NCBI GenBank assembly: GCA_033807695.1
Contig: CM066302.1
Span: forward strand, 2,294,001 to 2,358,000
Direction: 5' to 3'
Length of the DNA stretch: 64,000 bases
DNA from: Daedaleopsis sinensis
Lineage: Eukaryota; Basidiomycota; Agaricomycetes; Polyporales; Polyporaceae
A model generated the notes under the pieces. That model did no database searches and was not told the origin of the DNA. It saw only the letters and a program-made list of their open reading frames with translations. The stretch's first letter is position 1; each line of letters begins with the position of its first letter. Positions 1 to 8,574 of the stretch are shown one piece after another. A program made the position numbers and the translations under genes.

Positions 1-1
1 G

Positions 2-771
2 GTCCTACAACTTCCGTTCCCTCATAACCCTGACTACAAGTATTCAATCTACCTGGTGGGACCCGGGCTCCGTCCGGAAAACCTGTCGCAGTGCATCACT
101 GCCGACATGTGTGCTCCCATATTCCCGAACGTGGAACATCCATCCAATCGCAAGCCGGTTCACTCAACTCCGGAGTTCCCTTTCAGTAACTGCTGCCACT
201 GGTTTGGAGACGACACTGCACTCAGCCTTCGGATCAAGAAGGGCATATACGACTGTCCTGACGGGAAGACATACTTCGAGCTATCTCCTGAGGAGTACGT
301 GGCCATGGAGTATCGTCATGTAGATGACAACCATAGGATCGGCGCTATGCTCGCCCAGTGCGAGCAAAGTACCCTTCAGGACGACTCGGACTCGGAATCC
401 GACTTGGAGGATGAATGTAACGAGTCGATGCCGGACATCTTCGGACTGGATTACGATAGCCGGCGTATCCTCATTCCCGTCGTTCATACCTGGCTTGACC
501 TTCGAGAGCAGATCAAACAAGAGGACATCCCGAACCCTCTGGAGCTGGTTCAGGAGTGCAACGCTTTCGCTCAGTACGTTGTCTTCCCATACGATGTTAT
601 GTTGACTTCTCTAACCACAAGTACAGGATTGTGACAGATCTCATGGCTCGGAAAGCCTTGGAACGTCAGTGTCAACAGCGCTCTGAAGAGAGTTCTCAAG
701 AGAGCTATCGTTCGCGTAGAACATATCGTCGGAAGCTATTCGGTGTGTACTTGAGGTGCTTGATCTTATAG
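2..771 (+). CDS. CYHW-family protein, copy 1 (5' partial)
   Basis: Unrecognised family of unknown function that recurs nine times in this window. The window opens inside the second coding exon (2-573); the exon encoding the N-terminal module lies off the left edge. Visible are the family signature MCAPIFPNVEHP, then PEFPFSNCCHW (Tyr of CYHW replaced by Cys), an acidic Ser/Asp-rich linker, and the conserved C-terminal block ending in DIPNPLEL. A phase-2 intron (574-626, GTACGT to ACAG) sits exactly where the other copies have one. The last exon (627-771) adds a basic tail with many Arg, Glu and Ser. There is no signal peptide or membrane segment in what is visible. An in-frame GTG near position 56 is not the start, because the open frame and family similarity continue upstream to the window edge. 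Confidence 0.7.
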
Positions 772-1932
772 ATCATCGTGCTAACCATTGTCGTGCTAAG
801 GATATTGCGCGAAGCTTAGGGGCACAGTACGATCTGTTCTACGACTCAAGTAGTTATAACTTATAATTAGTACCCACGCTCTCACTTCACATTAACCACT
901 TTCTCTCAAGTCAATACAGCCGGTGAACACACGAGGTCGATCGCGTTGCCGTAGCGGAATAAACTCCACAACCCACTTGAAGGTAACTATATGAATCCCT
1001 CGCTCGCCTTCCATGCGTCGTAGTACACTTCAAGATGGTCCAGCAAACCGCCCTTACGTGGACGCCACCCAAGCAATGCACGTGCTAGGTATGGCCGAAG
1101 GATAGCGTTCGTCGTCAACGCCGCTTCGAAGACTATTTGACAGAGAGTTAGTCAATCGAGAGCCGGTAATTCGAGGAACAGTACTCACGATTAGAAGGCG
1201 GTACATAGCTATACCCCTTTGCGCCTGAGATCTCAACCAGCTTCTGCAGGACCGCATCCGTACTCTCATTGACGTCGTTTGTCGCATCGATGATCTGTCC
1301 TCGAGCAATGGCAGCCTTCTCCGCAGCGAGCAGGTACACCTCCGCGAGGTCATCACAATGGACGAGCGACAGCCGTCCACCGGGGGAGCCGAACCACTTT
1401 ACCTGGCCTTCGTATGCGCTCTTGAACATGATGGCGAAGAGAGATGCCGAGCGGCCGTATAAGAGCGACGGGCGGATGACTATACCATTGAGGTGAGGGT
1501 TCGTCACGACCTTCTGCTCTTGCGCGGGGCGCCATGCCACCAGCTCGGTGGGGTTAGAGAGCGGGGTGGTGTCGGAGATGATTTCGTTCGGATGGTTGCC
1601 GTGAACCCATGTCCCGGAGGTGTAGATGTAGGTTAGCTTGGGAGCGTCCGGAGCGCGCTGTTCTAGAGCTGCCTGAGCGGTAGCAGAGAGGAGATTGGCG
1701 GAGAGGGTCTTGACGTCGCTACCTCCGACGGCGTCTACGACCGCATCGAGGGTCGTGATGAGGTGAAGAAATGACGACGTATCATTGATGTCCGCGACAA
1801 CAGGAATGACTATGGCATGGATGTGGAGAGTCACATCAGAGCTCGAGAGTTAGAGCTGTTCGGGAGTAGTCAGAACTCACTTTCTTCCTGCCTGAGCTGC
1901 TTCGCCTTTGCTTCGGATCTCGTTTGGCCATA

Positions 1933-1949
1933 CATCAGCAAAAAGTCGG
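1933..1949 (+). repeat. Left terminal inverted repeat of the Plavaka element
   Basis: Starts CATCAGCAAA directly after the target TA. It pairs with the right end over about 17 bp with three mismatches. Confidence 0.7.
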
Positions 1950-2080
1950 ATGTCACCTCCTGCAATCTGAGGATTGGCCAAATTGAGCGTGATTGGGCTG
2001 ACACGCGTGAGCGCCAATGTCACGGGTGGGTAGGGACCTAAAGGCACGCACTCGCAAGGTGACAGGGTCCTGGGCTGATG

Positions 2081-2631
2081 TGTTGAACTTGTGGTTAGTT
2101 GTACAGATAGAAGCGTGTTAGACGCTATGGACACAGCCTCATACGATACTTCTCTCGGTTATCTCGCCTTACTTTTTATCTCTCGTTCATTGTTCCCTAT
2201 ATAGCAACTATTGTACTTTCATTGCTTCTCTTCTTCATTTGTCGTTCTACGTCGCTACAGATCACTTCTCCGTGGTCAGATGATCACTCCTTTATTCCTT
2301 CTTTAGATATCTCTTTGTTTCTACTGAGTCAGCTACGCACAGCACGACTCAGCTCACTCCGTTCCTCATGAGTCAGCCTCGTACTGCCTGACTCATCTCG
2401 TCACATGTCTCTCCTCTAGTCGCTTACTCATGCTGCTCCTATACGGTATATAAGGAGGGACTCTTTGGCTCGGACTCCTCAGTCTTTTGCTCACTAACTG
2501 AGGACGCCCTTCCGTGTGTCTCTAGGTACTTGTTCATCTATGCTAAAGTCTTTTGCTCACTAACTGAGGACGCCCTTCCGTGTGTCTCTAGTCGTTGCGT
2601 CTCTTTGCCTTCACAGGTTCAGACTTCATCA
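2081..2631 (+). repeat. 5' LTR of the copia element
   Basis: 551 bp, beginning TGTTGAAC and ending CTTCATCA. It contains a TATA box, a cluster of TGASTCA motifs, and a perfect 45-bp direct repeat (2481-2525 and 2547-2591) separated by 21 bp in the likely R/U5 part. Confidence 0.95.
2325..2453 (+). promoter_or_regulatory. LTR promoter: TGASTCA cluster and TATA box
   Basis: Three perfect TGAG/CTCA heptamers (2325-2331, 2369-2375, 2389-2395) and one near match CGACTCA (2345-2351) lie 50-120 bp upstream of TATATAA (2447-2453). TGASTCA is the known recognition sequence of Gcn4/CpcA/AP-1 bZIP factors. The inference is that this LTR responds to amino-acid starvation or stress. The same array recurs at +5757 in the 3' LTR. 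Confidence 0.6.
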
Positions 2632-2648
2632 GGTTATGAGCCCTGCGC
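2632..2648 (+). other. Primer-binding site matching an internal part of initiator tRNA-Met
   Basis: GGTTATGAGCCCTGCGC directly abuts the 5' LTR. It is complementary to the anticodon-arm region of fungal initiator tRNA-Met (GCAGGGCUCAUAACC), not to a tRNA 3' end. This is the half-tRNA priming known for Drosophila copia. The tRNA sequence is recalled, not searched. Confidence 0.75.
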
Positions 2649-3608
2649 TCTGATCTAGTTGCTAGTCGACATTCGCGCGCAAGTATCCGTCGACCCTCTG
2701 CCCGTGCACTCCCTCCACTCTTCCCTCACTCTTGACTGTGCCCGCCGACATTGCTACCAGGGGGACTTTTCTGCGCTCGTGACGCAGCCCTGAGTGCTTT
2801 TACCTAGCTCTACTAGTTGCTCGCTGTACCAAACCCTTTGTGCTCTCGAGGCATACGGGTTCTTTTGCTATCCCTCAGCCAGGCCTCGCACTTGCGACTG
2901 CCAGCTGTTGACCCGGGGTGTCTATCACCTTTGGACCGGAGGACAACCGTTTGGACCCTCCTTACGATAGTTTGTTTCGGTACTACAGTACTATAGTTCT
3001 TCTGGGCACAGTTGGCGACTTCTACACTGGTTCGTTGGGGATACCGACTCTCTGACTTACTGGTTCACCTCAATAGGTGTTCATCTCTACGTCGTCCTTT
3101 GCACGAGGCACCTCAAACCATCGCGCTTCCCTGAACCTTTCGCTTCGACACTGTGGCGACTCCTGTCGATTGCAGTCACCTCTACCACAGATACGACAAC
3201 GTCCTTGAAAAGGATTACTGCTGGGACGAGTCTGAAAGAGAGTGGTATCCTTGTGAAATTGGACAACCTTGTCCTAACCGATACAACGAGGTTGCTGCTC
3301 CGGACAACGTCAAATTCGACGAAGATCACGAAGCCCCAGCAGAAGGACAAAAAATTGTTGTCACACCACCTCAGACAGCAGTCGTTCCATCTCCTACTCA
3401 AGTCTCCTCTCCCAATCCTACTCAGATCCCTCTTCCTGAAGAAACTTTCGACGAATTAACTCCATTAGTCGAAGTCACTCCTGTTCCACCTCCAACCGTC
3501 GAACCAACTCCTCTTCCTCCAGCTCCTACCACTACTCTTCCACCTCTTCCTGCTTCCAACCTTCTTGCGGACGTTCCTGACGACACTGGTTTTATCCTCT
3601 CGATTGCC

Positions 3609-6600
3609 ATGTCTGAAGCCGGTCTCGAGAAGAACCTCCCGACTCTTCGTGGTCAGGAGGGGTATCGGGAATGGTCTCGTCAAATGATGGGCTATCTCCT
3701 GATGGTCGATGCATGGGAGATCGTCAACGGCACGGAGACTACGCCTACCGATGCCAAGGAGCTTGCTGATTGGAAGAAACGAGATGCCCGAGCTCGGGGT
3801 ATTCTCATGTACAAGACGGACTCGGAGGTTGCGAAGATCTACGAAGGAAAGACCTCTTCCAAGGATATTTGGGATGCCCTCAAAACCACCTACGAGAAGA
3901 CGGACTCTGGACATGCTTTCTCCAAGTTCGAGAAGTTGCTCAATACGCCTAGGTTTAGCGAGTCCAAGCCGATCGCTGACCAGGTGAACAGCTTCATCAG
4001 TGCTTTGAAGGAGCTCACTTCTACTGGTTCGAGCACCTCCATTGCTGAGCATCTCAAGGTTTACTGGTTGTTCTCTCGCATGCCTGATTCCTATCGCCCT
4101 GCCATCTCCACCATTCTTCACACCACTGAGGAGAAGGCCTTGACTCTCGACAACGTCAAAGCGAAGTTGAAGGTCGAGGACTCTCTTCGGGAGACGTCTA
4201 TTGGGCAGGCGAACAAGATCGTCAAGTCGAAGGGCAAGTTCCCTCCTTGCAAGTGGTGCCAGGGTACGAATCATGACCCTAGTCGCTGCTTCAAGAAGTA
4301 CCCTCACTTGAAGGACGAGTTCGATGCGAAGAAGAAGGGCAAGGGCAATAATTCTGGGAATAAGGGGAATGGACAGTCCGCTCAAACCGTTGCTGCTCCA
4401 GCCGGTCTCAATGTATGCGTAGCTAATGCCTCGAGCAACACGATCTCGGCTTCCTACTATGTTGCGGCTCACACCGCTTCTGAGGGACATATTGCGACTC
4501 ATTGGCTCATGGACTCTGGTGCTTCTGAGCACATCACTGGTCAGTTCGACGATTTCATCAGCTTCACACCTTACAAGAGCCGGAAGTACTTCAACACTGC
4601 GAACAGCGGTGACTCCGGACAGGTGTACGGCGAAGGCGAAGGAGTCATCCAAGCCCAAGCCGAAGTCGACGGTCAGCGTACCACTATCGAGCTCAAGAAA
4701 GTCTGCTATGTTCCAGCCGCAGGTCATCTTCGTTTGTTCTCGACTGGCGCCATTGAGAAAGCGGGCAGTTTCCTTTATCAAGGGGATGGAAGAATGAGCA
4801 TCTTCACCTCAAAACCTGTTGGTCAGGTCGCATCAGGATCGACGATCACTGTCGCTGGGAAGAAGGTCATCGAGGCCCGCCATCTTCCAAGTGTCAATCT
4901 TTACATCACTCATTTGTGGATACCCGAGAAGAATCGCTCTGTTCAAGCGGTTCCTAAGTCTCTCCCTCACGATCTCGTTCACCAACGCTGGGGTCATCCT
5001 GGCAAGGAGGCCGTGACACGTATTCCTAAGGCCGTTGAAGGGGTTCCCGATGTAGGACCCGCTTCGGACAAACCTTGCGACGGATGTGCGAAAGGCAAAC
5101 AGCATCGTGCTCCGTTCCCTCCCTCTGACAAACGCTCTGAAGGTCCGTGCGATATGATCCACATGGATTTAGCCGGCCCGATGAGTACCTCGATTGGTGG
5201 TTATAACTACTTCTCTGCGTACGTCGACGACCATTCTGGACTAGCTGTTGCGACGTCCATGAAGAAGAAGTCAGATCAGATCACTGCCTTTAAGGACTTT
5301 AAGGCATGGGCTGAGACGCAGACTGGTCGTAAGATCAGAACCGTACGATCCGATCGAGGAGGGGAATACATGTCCGAAGAATTTCAGGCTTTGCTGCGCG
5401 AACAAGGGATTGAGCACGATAAAACTCTCCCTGGGACACCACAACAGAATGGACGTGCTGAGCGATGGATCCGTACGATTACTGAGAAGGCTTTGTGCAT
5501 GCTTCACTTTGCCGGCCTTTCTCACGGATTCTGGAAACTTGCACTCGACGCCGCCGTTCATATCTATAATCGTCAACCTATGCGTCGCCTCAAATGGCAA
5601 TGCCCCATTACCGTCTGGTCAGGAAAGAAGCCTGATGCTTCCTACTTCCGGGTATTTGGGTGTAAAGCCTACGTTCATGTGCAGAGACAACAAAGAGATG
5701 GGAAGCTCGACCCGAAGGCAGTCGAGATGATCTTTGTGGGCTATGAGCCAGGTTCCAAGGGGTATCGTCTATGGAACCCAGCCTCCCGTCAAGTCGAAGT
5801 CTCACGCGATGTAGTCTTCGACGAGACTGTCTTTCCTGCACGTAAGGACACCGGCAGTCGTCGTTCTACCCCCGACGACAGTCCATTTCCGAACCTCCGT
5901 GATTCAGAGGAGTCTGACGATCAAGTCGACGCTGATGATCCGGACCTTCCTATACCTCCTCCTCCTGACTCTCAAGATGACGAGCCTGCTCCAGTTCCTG
6001 CTCAACCGCAACAACCACCGCCGCAAGCTCCGCCCGCTAATCCTCCTCCTGTAGTCCAAGCACCTCGTCCTGACCACCGTCGCCAACGACATCCTCCTGT
6101 CGCAGAACCCCCTCGTCGTTCTACTCGTGAGAACAAGGGACAGCATTCCAAGCGGAATGAGGACAATGTCTACGGTGATGAACCTCCTGCTCAGATAGAC
6201 AGACGGACGGATGATGATGGACATCAGCGTGAGGCGGAAGCAATTCTATCGTATTTGCACTATTCTCGGTATAAGTCTGGCATTCCTGAACATCATCGGG
6301 ACGCTATGGCTTCGCCGGATGCGGCACAGTGGCAAGAAGCGGAACGTTCGGAGTATGAGTCTCTCATGGCTAACAAGACATGGATCTTGGTTCCTCGTCC
6401 TAAGGACCGAGCCGTCGTCAAGTGCCGATGGGTCTATGATCGCAAGTCTGATGGTCGCTTTAAAGCTCGCGTTGTAGCTAAGGGTTATACGCAAGTCTAT
6501 GGGAAGGACTACAACGAAACCTTCTCACCTGTTGCTCGATTCGAGTCCATCCGGTATCTCTTTGCGCACGCTGCGCTAGAGGACTGGGAGATCGATGCGA

Positions 6601-7826
6601 TGGATGTAAAGACTGCATTCCTGAATGGCGATCTGGACGAAGAGATCTACATGGAGCAACCGGAGGGTTGGGTCGTTCCTGGCAAAGAGGATCACGTTTG
6701 TCTGCTTAAGAAGGCTATCTATGGTCTTAAGCAAGCCTCGCGCCAATGGAACAAGAAGATCCACGAGTCTTTAAAGGAACAAGGGTTCATTCGGACCTAC
6801 TCTGATGCCGGAGTCTACGTATATCGCCGACAAGGGGAGGATTACGTGACAATCGTTGTTCTGTATGTCGACGACCTACTTCTCATGGGTCCTAGTCGCA
6901 AACGGATCGACAACGTCAAGAAAGCGTTAGGCAAACAGTACAAGATGACGGACTTAGGTCCGCTTCAACGATTCCTTGGTCTACGTGTACGTCGAGATCG
7001 TCACTCGCGGACTCTTGACATTGACCAGGAAGAGTACATCGATGCCATTCTGGAGACCTATCAGATGGTGGACTGCAAGCCTGCGCGCACTCCTCTTCCC
7101 GCTGGAGCTCTTCTAGTCCAAGCTACAGTGGAAGCATCGGCATCTCTCCTCAAGCGTTTCCAGAGTCTACTAGGCAGTCTTCTCTATGCCTGTCTCGGAA
7201 CGCGACCGGACATCTCCTTTGCCATCAGCCGTCTAGGCAAATATGCTGCGAACCCTTCGGACGAACATCTCACCTACCTCTTCTACGTTCTCCGATATCT
7301 CAAGGGTACAAAGCATTACTGTATACGCTATGACGGTTCAACCGACGCTGGTTTGATCGGCTACTCCGATTCAGACTGGGCTGAGGATCGGGATGATCGG
7401 CATTCCCAAACTGGCTTCGTCTACCTGATGGCTGGTGGAGCAGTCTGCTGGACGTCTCGTCGACAGTCTACTGTTTCGCTTTCTTCTACTGAAGCGGAAT
7501 ATAAGGCGTGTTCGGACGCCAGTCGTCAGATGATGTGGCTAAGGACCTTCGGCGATGAGATTGGGGACGACATCTCTTCTGCAACACCTCTGTGTATCGA
7601 CAACCAGGGTGCTATCTTCCTTGCAGATAACCCGTCCGTTGACCGAAGGACCAAGCACATTGAAGTGCGCTACCACTTTGTACGGGAGTACATCGAAAGT
7701 GGGAGCATGGACATCTTCTATGTTGAGTCGAAGAAGAACTTGGCAGACACCCTGACGAAGAACGTCTCCTTCTCTATATTGGAGTACTTTGTTAAGGAAT
7801 CTGGTCTTGTTACTTCCGCGTCTTGA
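3609..7826 (+). CDS. Copia Gag-Pol polyprotein
   Basis: A 1405-residue frame counted from the first in-frame ATG (3609). In order: a UBN2/gag-like region with LRGQEGYREWS; a CCHC zinc knuckle (4248-4290, CKWCQGTNHDPSRC); an aspartic protease with DSGA near 4513; a GAG-pre-integrase HHCC finger (about 4978-5090); an integrase core with MDLAGP, SDRGGEY and TPQQNGRAE; a long Pro-rich linker (5930-6110); reverse transcriptase with FSPVARFESIR and YVDDLLLMG (about 6865); and RNase H with SDSDWAED, SSTEAEY and the LADTLTK tail. Integrase before RT defines Ty1/copia. The same frame is open upstream to 3135 without any ATG, adding about 158 Pro-rich, coding-like codons; the real N-terminus may therefore use a non-AUG start or a spliced leader. 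The leader between the primer site and 3135 shows no other gene. Confidence 0.93.
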   Translation: MSEAGLEKNLPTLRGQEGYREWSRQMMGYLLMVDAWEIVNGTETTPTDAKELADWKKRDARARGILMYKTDSEVAKIYEGKTSSKDIWDALKTTYEKTDSGHAFSKFEKLLNTPRFSESKPIADQVNSFISALKELTSTGSSTSIAEHLKVYWLFSRMPDSYRPAISTILHTTEEKALTLDNVKAKLKVEDSLRETSIGQANKIVKSKGKFPPCKWCQGTNHDPSRCFKKYPHLKDEFDAKKKGKGNNSGNKGNGQSAQTVAAPAGLNVCVANASSNTISASYYVAAHTASEGHIATHWLMDSGASEHITGQFDDFISFTPYKSRKYFNTANSGDSGQVYGEGEGVIQAQAEVDGQRTTIELKKVCYVPAAGHLRLFSTGAIEKAGSFLYQGDGRMSIFTSKPVGQVASGSTITVAGKKVIEARHLPSVNLYITHLWIPEKNRSVQAVPKSLPHDLVHQRWGHPGKEAVTRIPKAVEGVPDVGPASDKPCDGCAKGKQHRAPFPPSDKRSEGPCDMIHMDLAGPMSTSIGGYNYFSAYVDDHSGLAVATSMKKKSDQITAFKDFKAWAETQTGRKIRTVRSDRGGEYMSEEFQALLREQGIEHDKTLPGTPQQNGRAERWIRTITEKALCMLHFAGLSHGFWKLALDAAVHIYNRQPMRRLKWQCPITVWSGKKPDASYFRVFGCKAYVHVQRQQRDGKLDPKAVEMIFVGYEPGSKGYRLWNPASRQVEVSRDVVFDETVFPARKDTGSRRSTPDDSPFPNLRDSEESDDQVDADDPDLPIPPPPDSQDDEPAPVPAQPQQPPPQAPPANPPPVVQAPRPDHRRQRHPPVAEPPRRSTRENKGQHSKRNEDNVYGDEPPAQIDRRTDDDGHQREAEAILSYLHYSRYKSGIPEHHRDAMASPDAAQWQEAERSEYESLMANKTWILVPRPKDRAVVKCRWVYDRKSDGRFKARVVAKGYTQVYGKDYNETFSPVARFESIRYLFAHAALEDWEIDAMDVKTAFLNGDLDEEIYMEQPEGWVVPGKEDHVCLLKKAIYGLKQASRQWNKKIHESLKEQGFIRTYSDAGVYVYRRQGEDYVTIVVLYVDDLLLMGPSRKRIDNVKKALGKQYKMTDLGPLQRFLGLRVRRDRHSRTLDIDQEEYIDAILETYQMVDCKPARTPLPAGALLVQATVEASASLLKRFQSLLGSLLYACLGTRPDISFAISRLGKYAANPSDEHLTYLFYVLRYLKGTKHYCIRYDGSTDAGLIGYSDSDWAEDRDDRHSQTGFVYLMAGGAVCWTSRRQSTVSLSSTEAEYKACSDASRQMMWLRTFGDEIGDDISSATPLCIDNQGAIFLADNPSVDRRTKHIEVRYHFVREYIESGSMDIFYVESKKNLADTLTKNVSFSILEYFVKESGLVTSAS

Positions 7827-7828
7827 AC

Positions 7829-7837
7829 GAGTGGGAG
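7829..7837 (+). other. Polypurine tract of the copia element
   Basis: GAGTGGGAG immediately precedes the 3' LTR. It is short and interrupted by one T, but it is in the required position for plus-strand priming. Confidence 0.55.
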
Positions 7838-8388
7838 TGTTGAACTTGTGGTTAGTTGTACAGATAGAAGCGTGTTAGACGCTATGGACACAGCCTCATA
7901 CGATACTTCTCTCGGTTATCTCGCCTTACTTTTTATCTCTCGTTCATTGTTCCCTATATAGCAACTATTGTACTTTCATTGCTTCTCTTCTTCATTTGTC
8001 GTTCTACGTCGCTACAGATCACTTCTCCGTGGTCAGATGATCACTCCTTTATTCCTTCTTTAGATATCTCTTTGTTTCTACTGAGTCAGCTACGCACAGC
8101 ACGACTCAGCTCACTCCGTTCCTCATGAGTCAGCCTCGTACTGCCTGACTCATCTCGTCACATGTCTCTCCTCTAGTCGCTTACTCATGCTGCTCCTATA
8201 CGGTATATAAGGAGGGACTCTTTGGCTCGGACTCCTCAGTCTTTTGCTCACTAACTGAGGACGCCCTTCCGTGTGTCTCTAGGTACTTGTTCATCTATGC
8301 TAAAGTCTTTTGCTCACTAACTGAGGACGCCCTTCCGTGTGTCTCTAGTCGTTGCGTCTCTTTGCCTTCACAGGTTCAGACTTCATCA
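7838..8388 (+). repeat. 3' LTR of the copia element
   Basis: 551 bp, the same length and apparently the same sequence as the 5' LTR, including both copies of the 45-bp repeat. It is followed by the TGATG duplication. Confidence 0.95.
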
Positions 8389-8574
8389 TGATGCGCGTAT
8401 ACGGGGCGGTGAATTGTATTGTATCGTGGTGCTACGTGAAGCTGCCCAGTTGAGGGGGTTGGGCAGCCATGAGAGAGGTGTTGGTGGACACTATCGAGTC
8501 CTGAGCGCCCGAGAGGTAGGTGATGACTCTGCGGAAACTTTCGGAACGATATATGGGATAGCACAATGTATTAC

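Larger units (their letters stand above)
2081..8388 (+). mobile_element. Intact Ty1/copia LTR retrotransposon
   Basis: A full-length element of 6308 bp nested in the Plavaka left arm. Two 551-bp LTRs (TG...CA) look identical by eye and enclose a tRNA-primer site, one long gag-pol frame without stops, and a short purine tract. A 5-bp target duplication TGATG flanks it (2076-2080 and 8389-8393). Identical LTRs and an uninterrupted polyprotein point to a very recent, probably competent insertion. It is younger than the Plavaka insertion it sits in. Confidence 0.95.

Noticed and set aside
1877..2134. Minus-strand frame that seemed to be the epimerase N-terminus
   Set aside because: It reads from the Plavaka end and the copia LTR; the true 5' exons are at 16317-16457.
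2481..2591. Direct repeats as a possible CRISPR-like array
   Set aside because: Only two copies, inside a retrotransposon LTR, in a eukaryotic genome.
3465..4781. Long minus-strand frame of 438 codons
   Set aside because: Antisense shadow of the copia Gag-Pol frame.
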